This document shows positions 15,359-24,511 of a DNA stretch of 33,580 bases, one piece after another (position 1 is the first letter of the stretch; each line of letters starts with the position of its first letter). This DNA is from URNF01 sp045531495 (GTDB lineage: Bacteria; Bacillota; Clostridia; Oscillospirales; Acutalibacteraceae), in assembly GCA_045531495.1 (NCBI GenBank), contig JAZSED010000116.1, positions 1-33,580 on the forward strand, given 5' to 3'. The translations under genes and the position numbers were made by a program. The notes beneath the pieces were generated by a model. That model saw only the letters and a list, made by a program, of their open reading frames with translations, was not told the DNA's origin and searched no databases.

Positions 15359-16372
15359 GTGCGCTATTCCAAAGAAATCTATGATTTGGCGATGCAAACG
15401 TTAGACGCGCGCCGCACCAAAGCGCAACAGGATGCCGCCGCCTTGCGCGCACGCGTCACTGCACAAAATCCGCGTGTCGCGGAAATTGAGACTGCGTTAG
15501 CGGACACGGGTGCAAAGCTATCCAGAGCCATTTTGGCGGGCGGCGACATTGACGCTGCCGTCTCCGCCATCAAGCAAGAAAACCTCGCACTGCAAAAGGA
15601 GCTGGCGACCCTCTTGCAAAAGGCGGGTGTGCAGGCGGTCAATCTTGAGCCGCAGTACAGTTGCCCCGTTTGCGGCGATAACGGCTACGCAGGCGGTAAA
15701 ATGTGCGGTTGCCTTGCCCGCTTGTTAAGAGAAAAAGCCGCGGCAAGCGTTTGCAAAGGTTTAGCGGACGCCCCTGTGCGTTTTGAGGATATGGACCTGT
15801 CTTTTTACGATGACACGGTGGCAGAGGGCCGCGCTTTATCCCCGCGCAAAAAGATGAAACAGATTATCGCTTACTGCAAGCAGTACGCGGAAACCTTTTC
15901 CACCGCCGCCCCCTCTTTGTTGCTGCGCGGACCGACAGGCACCGGAAAAACCCACCTATCGCTTGCCATGGCATCCACCATTGCCGCAAACGGTTTTTCG
16001 GTCATATATCAGCCTGCGGGCAAGCTGTTCCGCACATTAGAACGGGAACACTTCGGAAAACAGGACGGCGACACCGAAGCGTTGGCGCTTACCTGCGACC
16101 TGCTGGTGATAGACGACCTGGGTACCGAATTTGATACGAGTTTTACAGCCGCCACGCTGTATAATATTCTTAACACCCGTATGTTGGATGACCTGCCTAC
16201 CATTATCAGTACCAATCTGACACAGGAAGGCATACAGCAAAGATACGGTGACCAAATCACATCGCGTATCACAGGTGGATTTGAACCGCTTTTGTGTGTC
16301 GGCAAAGATATTCGCCAACAAAAGCGTGAACGCACAATCCTAGATGCGCAAGGAGGAAATCAACATGGATAA
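15359..16372 (+). CDS. DnaC/DnaI-type helicase loader ATPase
   Basis: A 337-residue AAA+ ATPase that loads the replicative helicase. A coiled-coil-like N-terminus (1-95) is followed by a zinc-binding Cys set (Cys102, 105, 116, 118, in SCPVCG...CGC) and the ATPase core with Walker A GPTGTGKTH (191-199) and Walker B LLVIDDLG (Asp252/253), then a sensor/Arg-finger region with SRI. A GTG start at 15359 is chosen because AAAGGAG (15344-15350) is eight bases upstream; an upstream in-frame GTG at 15350 would overlap that site. It follows the DnaD-domain gene and its end overlaps the pseudokinase gene by eight bases, so all are one operon. Confidence 0.9.
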   Translation: MRYSKEIYDLAMQTLDARRTKAQQDAAALRARVTAQNPRVAEIETALADTGAKLSRAILAGGDIDAAVSAIKQENLALQKELATLLQKAGVQAVNLEPQYSCPVCGDNGYAGGKMCGCLARLLREKAAASVCKGLADAPVRFEDMDLSFYDDTVAEGRALSPRKKMKQIIAYCKQYAETFSTAAPSLLLRGPTGTGKTHLSLAMASTIAANGFSVIYQPAGKLFRTLEREHFGKQDGDTEALALTCDLLVIDDLGTEFDTSFTAATLYNILNTRMLDDLPTIISTNLTQEGIQQRYGDQITSRITGGFEPLLCVGKDIRQQKRERTILDAQGGNQHG

Positions 16373-18038
16373 TCAGAATTTATGTATGAGTTGTATGCGG
16401 CCGCTGTCCGAAACGGATACCGCCTGTCCGCACTGCAAGTATAGTGTCGGCAGAAAAAATCCCGCGGGCTATCTCGCGGCGGGCACTGTTTTACAGGAGC
16501 ATTATATGGTCGGCAGAGCGCTCGGCTCTTACGGCGATGCTTGCATTTATATGGGCTATGACAAGCTGCTCAAAAGCACCGTATATATCCGCGAGTTCTT
16601 TCCCGCCGATTTTTGTGAACGTACCGCCACCGATGACGTTGTTCCCGCACGCGGCAAGGAAGAAATCTTTGCAACCTACCGTGACGCATTTTACACCAAC
16701 GTACGCTCGTTGGCAAAGCTCAAGGACCAGCCCGCGCTGTTCCCGTTGTATGATATTTTCACCGAAAATGAAACAACGTATGCCATTTACGATTACTGCG
16801 AAGGTAAATCGCTTTCTCTGTATCTTAAAAACAACGGCGGCCGCCTTTCCTGGACCGAACTGCGTCCGCTGCTGACCCAACTGTTTTCTACGCTCTCCGC
16901 ACTGCACAGCGTCGGTGTGTATCATTTGGCCATCAGCCCCGATACCCTGCTGATGGCAAACGACGGCAAGCTGCGTCTGCGCAGCTTCGCTATCAACGAG
17001 GCGCGCAAAACAGGCACTGCTATTAAACCGCGCCTGGCGGCAGGCTTTGCCGCGCCCGAGCAATATGTAAACAACAAGGTGTGCGACGCCGCGTCCGACG
17101 TATACGGCCTTGCGGCGACCATCTTCACCCTGCTGACAGGCAACACACCGCCCGAGGCACCCCGCCGTGTACACGGGTCACAGGATTTGTTTTTGCCTGC
17201 CGAGGTTGCGGATGAACTGCCCGAAAGTGTGAGCATGGCGTTGTTCAACGCGCTCATTCCCGACAAAGATAAACGTATTCAGACGGTAGAGGACCTGCGC
17301 GCGGAATTGACCGCCGAGCCTGCTGTCAACGCGCTTATCGATGATGCAAAAGAGGAAGAGGAAAATGCTCTGCCGCCCACACAGAACAAGCCCAACCGGT
17401 ATCCGCTGTATATCGGTATCTCGGTATTTGTTGTAATGGCGATTTTGGCGGCTATTCTGCTGTGCATCCTGTTCCCCGGCAACACCGACACGCCGCCCAG
17501 CGACATCACCTCGGTGACCACTACGTTGCCGCCCAAGGTGACCACCACGGCATCGGACAACGAAAGTGATTTCGCTGTTCCCGATCTGGTGAACAGCAAC
17601 TACTTCACCGAAAAGAATGCCACGCGAACGGGTAATTTCGTGTTAGAAGTGGATTATATGAAGTTTGACAGCAAGCACGCCAAAGGCACCATCCTTTCAC
17701 AGTCCCCCGCCGCTGGCACCAGCGCTGCAGAGGGTGCCACCATCAAGGTGGTCATCAGCATGGGCTCCGAAAAGCAATCCCTGCCCAACGTCAAGGGCTG
17801 GCCGCAGGCATATGCCAAAGAGTATCTGGAGGCACTCGGCTTCCGCGTGGAGGTTCTGTTACTGAACGTTTCGGAATATGATAAAGACATAGTGGAAGAT
17901 ACGGAACCTGCCGCGTTCTCCATCCTCGGTATGGGTGAAACCGTTACCCTGCGTGTCAGCAACGTAGAAAAGCAGGAGCCGTCCGCCGAAACACCCGATG
18001 AAGGTGCCAACGGAAACACCGATTCGGAAACAGAGTAA
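16365..18038 (+). CDS. Zinc-ribbon protein pseudokinase with membrane helix and two PASTA domains
   Basis: A 557-residue membrane protein. A Cys4 zinc ribbon (Cys7, 10, 21, 24) leads into a Ser/Thr-kinase-like domain (about 45-315), one helix (about 347-369), a Thr/Pro-rich linker, and two PASTA repeats outside the cell (about 405-467 and 472-533). The kinase fold keeps APE (230-232) and the helix around DVYGLA but lacks key catalytic residues: the ATP-Lys position reads YIR (Arg76), HRD reads HLA (187-189), and DFG reads SFA (207-209). It is therefore probably catalytically dead and may sense peptidoglycan or lipid II and signal by binding. A PASTA kinase elsewhere may be a partner. AAGGAGG sets the start at 16365, overlapping the helicase loader. 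Confidence 0.85.
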   Translation: MDNQNLCMSCMRPLSETDTACPHCKYSVGRKNPAGYLAAGTVLQEHYMVGRALGSYGDACIYMGYDKLLKSTVYIREFFPADFCERTATDDVVPARGKEEIFATYRDAFYTNVRSLAKLKDQPALFPLYDIFTENETTYAIYDYCEGKSLSLYLKNNGGRLSWTELRPLLTQLFSTLSALHSVGVYHLAISPDTLLMANDGKLRLRSFAINEARKTGTAIKPRLAAGFAAPEQYVNNKVCDAASDVYGLAATIFTLLTGNTPPEAPRRVHGSQDLFLPAEVADELPESVSMALFNALIPDKDKRIQTVEDLRAELTAEPAVNALIDDAKEEEENALPPTQNKPNRYPLYIGISVFVVMAILAAILLCILFPGNTDTPPSDITSVTTTLPPKVTTTASDNESDFAVPDLVNSNYFTEKNATRTGNFVLEVDYMKFDSKHAKGTILSQSPAAGTSAAEGATIKVVISMGSEKQSLPNVKGWPQAYAKEYLEALGFRVEVLLLNVSEYDKDIVEDTEPAAFSILGMGETVTLRVSNVEKQEPSAETPDEGANGNTDSETE

Positions 18039-18052
18039 GAGAGGAACACGTA

Positions 18053-19324
18053 ATGGCACAAGTTATCCCTTTCCGCGCTGTACGATTTACCGAAAAAGCA
18101 GGCGATATGGCGGCGCTTACCTGCCCGCCGTACGACATCATTTCGGAACAACAACGCACCGCGTATCTCGCAACAAATCCCCATAATATCATCCGTTTAG
18201 AATTGCCGCGGGACGGTGAAGACCCGTATGCGGTGGCGGGCGACGTGTTACACACCTGGCTTGACAACGGCATATTGGCGCAGGACCCCACCGCCGCCTT
18301 CTATATTTACGACATCGCCTTCTCGGTGGGAGAGGAAAAGCACATCACAGGTCTTGTGGGTCGCGTACACCTCGAGGAATTCTCCAAGGGTATCGTTCTG
18401 CCCCACGAAGAAACCTTATCCAAAGCAAAGGCAGACCGCTTACAGTTGATGCGCGCAACAGGCTGCAATTTCAGCGATATATACTCGCTGTACCGTGCAG
18501 ATGACCCCGCATCCCCCATTCACGACGTGATACAGCTCACCGAAAATGCTACGCTTTTACACGCGTTTACCGACGAAAACGGGCTTGTTCACCGCTTGTG
18601 GAGCTTGACCGATGAAACGGCTTGTGCCGCGGTTACCGAAGCGTTTGCAGATTTGAAGCTGTATATCGCAGACGGACATCACCGTTACGAAACGGCGCTG
18701 AATTATCGCCGCGAACTGCAGGAAAACGGCCAGGCAACTGCGGATGCTGACTTTTGTATGATGATGCTGGTGGAAATGAGCCATCCCGGGCTTGTGGTAT
18801 TCCCCACACACCGTGTACTGCATCATCTCCAAGGCTTCTCCGCTGATAAATTGCTTGCGGCGTGTGAACAGTACTTCACGGCACAAAGCGTATCTCTTGA
18901 CAGCGTATACACCGCGCTGAATGCCGCCTATGCCGCCGAGAAAAAAGCGTTCGGTTTTTACGACGGTGAAAAAGCGGTGGTGCTTACCCTCAAAGATACC
19001 GCGGTTATGCGGGAATTATTGCCGCATTTGTCCGCTGTATCTCAGCAGTTGGACGTTACCGTGTTGCACACCCTCATTTTAGAGCGGTTGCTCGGTATTG
19101 ATAAAGAAAATATGGCAAATCAGAAAAATCTCACCTATACCAGGGATGCGGCAGAAGCAATTGCCGAGGTGGAGCACGGCGATGCCGATTGCTGTTTCCT
19201 GCTGAACCCCACCCGCGTATCCGAAATTCGCGACGTGGCGGCGGCAGGCGAGAAAATGCCGCAAAAATCCACCTATTTTTATCCCAAGCTGATTACGGGA
19301 CTTACCGTAAACAAGATTTTGTAA
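18053..19324 (+). CDS. DUF1015 family protein
   Basis: A 423-residue cytoplasmic protein of the DUF1015 family. Diagnostic pieces are PPYDII (25-30), DGHHRYETA (207-215) and MPQKSTYFYPKL near the C-terminus. The family is widespread in Clostridia and often lies near serine-biosynthesis genes, but its biochemistry is not settled, so no reaction is given. The His-rich DGHHRY could bind a metal or phosphate, which is a guess from residue type. It starts 14 bases after the pseudokinase stop with GAGAGG ahead, so it is probably the last gene of that operon; no terminator was found after it. Confidence 0.85.
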   Translation: MAQVIPFRAVRFTEKAGDMAALTCPPYDIISEQQRTAYLATNPHNIIRLELPRDGEDPYAVAGDVLHTWLDNGILAQDPTAAFYIYDIAFSVGEEKHITGLVGRVHLEEFSKGIVLPHEETLSKAKADRLQLMRATGCNFSDIYSLYRADDPASPIHDVIQLTENATLLHAFTDENGLVHRLWSLTDETACAAVTEAFADLKLYIADGHHRYETALNYRRELQENGQATADADFCMMMLVEMSHPGLVVFPTHRVLHHLQGFSADKLLAACEQYFTAQSVSLDSVYTALNAAYAAEKKAFGFYDGEKAVVLTLKDTAVMRELLPHLSAVSQQLDVTVLHTLILERLLGIDKENMANQKNLTYTRDAAEAIAEVEHGDADCCFLLNPTRVSEIRDVAAAGEKMPQKSTYFYPKLITGLTVNKIL

Positions 19325-19365
19325 AGAAATCTTTATATACTGTTTACATTTTGACGCATACTTTT

Positions 19366-19374
19366 TGTTATAGT
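19366..19374 (+). promoter_or_regulatory. Weak extended -10 promoter candidate for the ABC-2 operon
   Basis: TGTTATAGT at 19366-19374 fits an extended -10. TTGACG at 19351-19356 is too close (12 bases) to be its -35, and TTTACA at 19343 is too far (20). Transcription from the upstream operon may also continue through. Confidence 0.3.
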
Positions 19375-19415
19375 AACAGGTAATAAGATACAAACGACAG
19401 GAGGAAACACAACAT

Positions 19416-20375
19416 ATGATAGAGGTGAAAAACCTAACGAAGTGCTACGGCTCACACCGCGCGGTGGACTGTATCAGCTTCCACGTTAACGAAGGTGAAA
19501 TTCTCGGATTCTTAGGCCCCAACGGCGCCGGCAAATCCACCACCATGAACATACTGACGGGATATCTTTCATCCACCGACGGCTCGGTAACCATCGGCGG
19601 CTACGATATTCTTGAGGATGCCAACGCGGCAAAGGCCAACATCGGCTACCTGCCCGAGCATCCGCCGCTGTACTTGGATATGACCGTCAAGGAATATCTG
19701 AACTTTATGTACGACCTAAAAAAATGCACCCTGCCGCGTGCAGAGCATTTGGCTGAAATCTGCAAAATTATGAAAATCGACCACGTGTACGGTCGTCTCA
19801 TCAAAAACCTTTCCAAAGGTTACCGCCAGCGCGTCGGTATGGCGCAGGCGCTTATCGGTAACCCGCCTGTTTTGGTGTTGGACGAGCCTACCGTCGGTCT
19901 TGACCCGTCGCAGATTATTGAAATCCGTTCGCTTATTAAAGCACTGGGTAAGCATCACACCATTATTCTGTCCTCCCACATTCTCCCTGAGGTAGAAGCC
20001 ATTTGTGACCGCCTTGTTATCATCAGCGGCGGCAAAATCGTGGCAGATGACACTCCTGAGGCTCTCGCCCGTCAGTATTCCTCCGACCGCCGTATGATGG
20101 TACGCGTAGAAGGCCCTACTTTTGAGGTAGAAAAGCTGATTCACGGCATCGAAGGTGTTAAAAAGGTCAACGCTATGACCTCCCGCGAAGTAGGTACCAC
20201 CGATTTCGCCATTGAATTGAAGGAAGGCGCGGATATCCGCCGCACGCTGTTTACAAAGCTGGCAGAAAAAGGATACGCACTGCTCGCTTCCCGTTCGATG
20301 GAAAAATCTCTTGAGGACATCTTTATGTCCCTCACTTCCGAAAACTTCTCCCAAAAGAAAGGGGGCAATAACTGA
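19416..20375 (+). CDS. ABC transporter ATPase, GldA-like (ABC-2 system)
   Basis: A 319-residue ATPase: Walker A GPNGAGKST (34-42), signature LSKGYRQR (132-139), Walker B VLVLDEP (152-158), switch His188 (LSSHIL), plus a C-terminal extension of about 100 residues common in ABC-2 exporters. The combination GYLPEHPPLY and the following GldF- and GldG-like genes point to the GldA family, found first in gliding Bacteroidetes but also widespread in Clostridia, where the exported substrate is unknown. GGAGG near 19401 is the ribosome binding site. The stop overlaps the permease start by one base. Confidence 0.9.
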   Translation: MIEVKNLTKCYGSHRAVDCISFHVNEGEILGFLGPNGAGKSTTMNILTGYLSSTDGSVTIGGYDILEDANAAKANIGYLPEHPPLYLDMTVKEYLNFMYDLKKCTLPRAEHLAEICKIMKIDHVYGRLIKNLSKGYRQRVGMAQALIGNPPVLVLDEPTVGLDPSQIIEIRSLIKALGKHHTIILSSHILPEVEAICDRLVIISGGKIVADDTPEALARQYSSDRRMMVRVEGPTFEVEKLIHGIEGVKKVNAMTSREVGTTDFAIELKEGADIRRTLFTKLAEKGYALLASRSMEKSLEDIFMSLTSENFSQKKGGNN

Positions 20376-21088
20376 TGCGTGCTATTTTCAAAAAAGAACT
20401 GCGTTCATACTTTACCTCGCCTGTGGGTTGGTTTGTTTTGGCAGTTATGTTCCTGTTCTCCGGCTTTGCTTTCTTTATGTACAATATGTCGTATGGTGTT
20501 ACCACTTTAACGTATGTATATCAGAGCTTATACACCATTATTCTGCTGCTTGTACTGCCCATTATGACCATGCGCTTATTCAGCGAAGAAAAACGGCAAA
20601 AAACCGACCAGGCATTGCTGACCGCGCCCGCCTCTTTGACCGGTATTGTTTTGGGCAAGTTCCTTGCCGCCATGCTGATGTTCGTGTTGGGGCTGTCCGT
20701 TACGTTGGTGTACGCCGTCATTGTCGCTTCCAAAGCGACTGCGTTTGATTGGGTTATGGTTATCGGCAACTTCCTCGGCCTTACCCTGCTGAGCGGTATG
20801 GTAGTCGCCGTCGGCATGCTGGTTTCCGCCTGCACCGAAAGCCAATTCATTTCCGCTCTTTGCACCTTCGGTATTTCGTTCCTTCTTCTGTTGTTGGACA
20901 ATCTTTCCTCTATCTTCGCCGGCGTTACCTGGATGGAGCCGGTTGTTTCCTTCCTGTCTGTTAATACCCGCTATTACACCTTTACATCCGGTCTTATCCA
21001 CGTAGATAACATTATTTTCTTCTTGAGCTTACAGGCACTGTTCATTTTCCTGACGGTGCGTGTGTTGGACAAGAAGAGATGGAACTGA
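20375..21088 (+). CDS. ABC-2 permease, GldF-like
   Basis: A 237-residue membrane protein with six predicted helices that forms the channel for the ATPase upstream. The opening FKKELRSYFTSPVGWFVLA and FSEEKRQKTDQALLTAPAS are hallmark segments of GldF-type ABC-2 permeases. The ATG overlaps the ATPase stop (TGATG), and AAAGGGGG precedes it, so translation is coupled. Substrate unknown. The next gene is the GldG-like auxiliary protein with which GldF acts. Confidence 0.9.
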   Translation: MRAIFKKELRSYFTSPVGWFVLAVMFLFSGFAFFMYNMSYGVTTLTYVYQSLYTIILLLVLPIMTMRLFSEEKRQKTDQALLTAPASLTGIVLGKFLAAMLMFVLGLSVTLVYAVIVASKATAFDWVMVIGNFLGLTLLSGMVVAVGMLVSACTESQFISALCTFGISFLLLLLDNLSSIFAGVTWMEPVVSFLSVNTRYYTFTSGLIHVDNIIFFLSLQALFIFLTVRVLDKKRWN

Positions 21089-21104
21089 AAGGAGGCGTAA
21101 CGCT

Positions 21105-22778
21105 ATGAATAACGAAAACAAAACCCCTATCGAAGAAACGGTAGAAGCCGCGGTTGAAGAAACCGTAGAGCAGCAAGCTGCTGTCACTTCCGAAAAGAAA
21201 CAAAAACCCGTGCGTTCCGCCGAGGTTCAGCGCCGTCTGCGTTACGGCAGAATGGCCACCTTGCTGACCGTTGCAGTCGTAGTACTCACCCTGCTTTTGA
21301 ACGTTGTTTTGGCAGTCATCGCCGACCGTGTGCCGCTGGCTATTGACTTTTCCGCCGATAAAACCTATTCCTTGAGCGAGGAAAGCATCGCACTTGCGCA
21401 AAGCATTACCAAGCCGGTGGAAATCGTCGTTTTTGCGTCGGAGGAAACCTTCTCCAACACCCAATCCGAGGACGCTATGGCCTTTTCCGGCGGACATACG
21501 CAGGTTGCCGCCATATTGACCGAATTTTACAACGCCGCCAAGCAGTATGCCCAATATTCTGACGGCAAGGTAACCTTCACCTATGTTGATATGAATAAAA
21601 ACCCCAACGCCGTCAATTCTTATGCATCTACCTATACATTGGACGAAGCGTTACAGGCAAACGACATTTTGTTTACCTGTGAGGGACGTGCTAAGGTTGC
21701 CAATATGAGCACCGATTTGTTCACCGTGGACTATTCCACCTACTATTCCACCGGCTCTCTCGTTCTGGAGTCTTCCAACGTAGAACAGGCTCTTGCCGCA
21801 AAAATCAAATCGGTACAGAGTGAAAAAACACAGGTGTTGACCCTCTTTACGGGTCATCAAGAAGATACCTATACCCAGGAAGGCCTGCGCAAAATCTTTG
21901 AACTCAACGGCTATGACGTGGAAGAGGTAGACCTTACCCGTTCCTCCGATATCAACGTCAATACCGTTTGCGGTATCATTGCTGCCCCCACCGTTGACTA
22001 TGCAGAAAAAACCTTGGACCGTCTGCGCACGTGGTTGGATAACGACGGTAAAGAAGGTCGTAACCTTCTGGTGTTTACCGGCGCGACCGCAAACTGTCCC
22101 AATCTTTACGAATTCCTCAAAGTGGAATACGGTATCGAGGTTACCGACAACATTATCGTTGAAACCGATCCCAACCGTATGTACGCCTATTATCAGGATA
22201 ACGTATACAGCACCATTGCCGAAACCGACTTCACCAAGAGCTGCGGCGGCAGAGACGTCCTGACACAGACCATCCGTCAGATTGTTCCCACCTGGGAAGC
22301 CCAAACCGATAAGAGCACCAAATACAGCGTGAATCTCCTGACCTTCAACGAGACCGCGCGCATTGTGCCGTTCAGTGAATTCGACAAAACCAATGAGGAC
22401 AAAACCTACAAGCCTGTTGAGGAAACATACGACGGCACCATTGTAGGTATGACCGTATCGGTAAAAGAAGGCTACCAAAACGCATTGCAGCAGACAACCT
22501 TGACCCAGGTGGCGGTTTGCGGCAGCGAAACCTTGCCGTATGCATCGCTTACCGGTATGAAAACCGTGTATAACGAGGACCTTCTTTTGGATGCAATGAC
22601 CACTCTCACAGGTGTGGAAAACTCTGTAAACATTTCCGCAAAACCGATGACCAATGAAACCGTGACCTTCTCCACCTCCGCCCAAATCTTCTTGGGGTTG
22701 GGACTGTTTACGGTGGTGCTGCCGCTGGGTCTTATGATTGCAGGCTTGGTCATCTTCCTGAAGAGGAGGCACTTATGA
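21105..22778 (+). CDS. GldG-like ABC transporter auxiliary protein
   Basis: A 557-residue membrane-anchored protein: a Glu-rich cytoplasmic N-terminus, helix 51-73, a large extracellular region of the GldG/ABC_transp_aux type, and a C-terminal helix (about 527-550) with a RRRHL tail. The start of the outer part (RVPLAIDFSADKTYSLSEES) matches the family pattern: a short Asp-Phe-Ser/Thr block followed by Lys-x-Tyr-x-Leu-Ser. AAAGGAGG at 21088-21095 sets the start at 21105 rather than the longer frame from 21060. The stop overlaps the DUF4340 gene. No enzyme activity is evident; a structural or substrate-handling role in the exporter is inferred. Confidence 0.85.
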   Translation: MNNENKTPIEETVEAAVEETVEQQAAVTSEKKQKPVRSAEVQRRLRYGRMATLLTVAVVVLTLLLNVVLAVIADRVPLAIDFSADKTYSLSEESIALAQSITKPVEIVVFASEETFSNTQSEDAMAFSGGHTQVAAILTEFYNAAKQYAQYSDGKVTFTYVDMNKNPNAVNSYASTYTLDEALQANDILFTCEGRAKVANMSTDLFTVDYSTYYSTGSLVLESSNVEQALAAKIKSVQSEKTQVLTLFTGHQEDTYTQEGLRKIFELNGYDVEEVDLTRSSDINVNTVCGIIAAPTVDYAEKTLDRLRTWLDNDGKEGRNLLVFTGATANCPNLYEFLKVEYGIEVTDNIIVETDPNRMYAYYQDNVYSTIAETDFTKSCGGRDVLTQTIRQIVPTWEAQTDKSTKYSVNLLTFNETARIVPFSEFDKTNEDKTYKPVEETYDGTIVGMTVSVKEGYQNALQQTTLTQVAVCGSETLPYASLTGMKTVYNEDLLLDAMTTLTGVENSVNISAKPMTNETVTFSTSAQIFLGLGLFTVVLPLGLMIAGLVIFLKRRHL

Positions 22779-24424
22779 GCATAGAATTACCCGAAAACGA
22801 GAAAACTGTGAAGGAGCAAACGGAAGCGGCGGCGGTTTCCGAAAACACCGACCCGTTCGCTGCCTTTGAAAACCCTGAGTTCCGCACTAAGGAGGATTTG
22901 GAAGGCTCCAAAAAACGCAAAAAAACCATTTTGCTGTCTTCCATTATCGGCGCTTTTGCGGTACTTGCCACCTTAATCGTTTTGTTGGTGTTTGTTTTCC
23001 CGAAGCAAGAGGAGGAAACACCCACACCTTCGGTCGATACCTCTGTCACCCTGTTTGATAAATCCACCTCTGCGGTGGCTTGTCCCATAACATCCGCTAC
23101 CATTCAGTTGAAAAACTCCACCATTGAGTTTGTGAATGTGGACGACAAACTGTTTGTAAAAGGCTACGAAAAGTTTGATATGCATGCGATAAATATGGGC
23201 GATCTGGTGGACACATTGACCGTATGCACCCTGGCCAAGGATTTGGGTGAAGCAGAAGATTTTACACAATACGGTTTTGATGCGCCGCAGGCGGTTGTAA
23301 CAGTCACCTATCACGACGGGTCTACCAAGGCATTTGAAATCGGTGATATGACCCCCGACCAAAGCGGTTGCTATTTCCGCGAAAAGGACGGCAACCGTCT
23401 GTATATTCAAGAACTTACCGAAACCGCCGTCTTGATGCAAGATCCGCTCGATTATATCAGCACCACCGTGCTTGCCGAACCCGAAGTACAAGCCTCTGCG
23501 CAGGGAGAAACCGAAGTGGTATTGCGTAAAATGTCTTTGGGTGGCGAGGTACGCAAAAATAATCCCTTCTCCTTCCGTCTGGTAACCTCTGAAGACAGTG
23601 ATACGTATATTTATTATTCCTATATTATAACCGAGCCCTTTGTCAAAGGTGCAAACTCCTCTTATGACACGGCGCTGGGTGCGTTTACACAAATTCAAGC
23701 GGATGCGGTGGTCAATGTGGCACCTACCGCGGCTGATTTGAAGGCATACGGGCTGGATACACCGTATTCGGTGGCAACCTTTACCTTGTCCGCGCGTACA
23801 ACTGTGTCTATGGAAACAGCAGACGGCAATACAATTTCCAACACCACCTATAAAGACCTCGCGGACCACACCGTTATGATAGGCAATAAAGAGGATTCCT
23901 ACTACTACGTACGCATTGATGATAACCCCGTTGTGTATCTGGTAGCTGCCTCCAATCTGCCTATTGCAGAAATGCAGTATGACGACTTCGCTGACACCCT
24001 GCTGTTCCTTGAGGATATTACCGAAATGGGCTCTTTCCGTGTAACGCTTCCCGAGAAAGAAACGGTGTTTCAGCTTGCGCACGATGACAGCAGTATGGAC
24101 AGCGAAAAGAATCTGACTGTAACTGTCGACGGTAAAACCTATGACACTATGGATTTTCGGTATCTCGTTCAGAACTTTATGAATATCTCCCGTTACGGCA
24201 GTTTGACCAAGGATATCAACAATTTGGAGCAAAAGCTGGAAATTGCTATTACCCGTCGCGACAAGGAAGAACCGATATTGACCGTGAAATTCTATGAGAT
24301 TTCGAGCAGTCAATACGCAGTACTACTCAGCAACGGCGAAAAATACCAGGTAAAGGCCAGCGAAGTCAAAAATGCCATTGCGCAGTATGAAAATTACCTT
24401 GCAGGCAAGACGGTACTTTACTAA
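22775..24424 (+). CDS. DUF4340-containing membrane protein of the Gld-type cluster
   Basis: A 549-residue protein with a charged cytoplasmic N-terminus (1-50), one helix (51-75) and a large extracellular part. That part contains repeated DUF4340-like motifs: VVTVTYHDGSTKAFEIGDM followed by YFREKDGNRLYI near 160-200, and a second copy-like segment with HTVMIGNKEDSYYYVRIDD near 375. DUF4340 proteins regularly follow GldG-like genes in this operon type and are thought to be part of the export machine. It begins with an ATGA overlap with the previous gene. No terminator with a T-run follows; only a weak A/T inverted repeat at 24441-24460. Confidence 0.8.
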   Translation: MSIELPENEKTVKEQTEAAAVSENTDPFAAFENPEFRTKEDLEGSKKRKKTILLSSIIGAFAVLATLIVLLVFVFPKQEEETPTPSVDTSVTLFDKSTSAVACPITSATIQLKNSTIEFVNVDDKLFVKGYEKFDMHAINMGDLVDTLTVCTLAKDLGEAEDFTQYGFDAPQAVVTVTYHDGSTKAFEIGDMTPDQSGCYFREKDGNRLYIQELTETAVLMQDPLDYISTTVLAEPEVQASAQGETEVVLRKMSLGGEVRKNNPFSFRLVTSEDSDTYIYYSYIITEPFVKGANSSYDTALGAFTQIQADAVVNVAPTAADLKAYGLDTPYSVATFTLSARTTVSMETADGNTISNTTYKDLADHTVMIGNKEDSYYYVRIDDNPVVYLVAASNLPIAEMQYDDFADTLLFLEDITEMGSFRVTLPEKETVFQLAHDDSSMDSEKNLTVTVDGKTYDTMDFRYLVQNFMNISRYGSLTKDINNLEQKLEIAITRRDKEEPILTVKFYEISSSQYAVLLSNGEKYQVKASEVKNAIAQYENYLAGKTVLY

Positions 24425-24440
24425 CACCTTTTTCTGCTCT

Positions 24441-24460
24441 TAAAAGTTTATTGACTTTTA
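24441..24460. repeat. Short inverted repeat overlapping the -35 box
   Basis: TAAAAGT (24441-24447) and ACTTTTA (24454-24460) are perfect inverted arms around TTATTG, and the right side covers TTGACT, the -35 of the next promoter. It could be a weak terminator for the DUF4340 gene or an operator for the sortase operon. The arms are AT-only except for one G/C each, so it may be chance. Confidence 0.4.
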
Positions 24461-24479
24461 GAACTTGGTGTGCTACAAT
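24451..24479 (+). promoter_or_regulatory. Promoter of the sortase operon
   Basis: TTGACT (24451-24456) and TACAAT (24474-24479) are 17 bases apart, and TGC precedes the -10, giving an extended -10 as well. This sits 33 bases upstream of the ATG and separates the sortase operon from the ABC-2 operon. Confidence 0.8.
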
Positions 24480-24511
24480 TAAAAAAAATAGTGTTAAAGG
24501 ATGCGATTACT

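Noticed and set aside
21651..22772. Minus-strand ORF of 373 codons inside the GldG-like gene
   Set aside because: Antisense shadow; Gly/His-rich artefact composition and no start signal.
22973..24313. Minus-strand ORF of 446 codons inside the DUF4340 gene
   Set aside because: Antisense shadow of a coupled operon gene; no ribosome binding site, and the translation lacks any family pattern.
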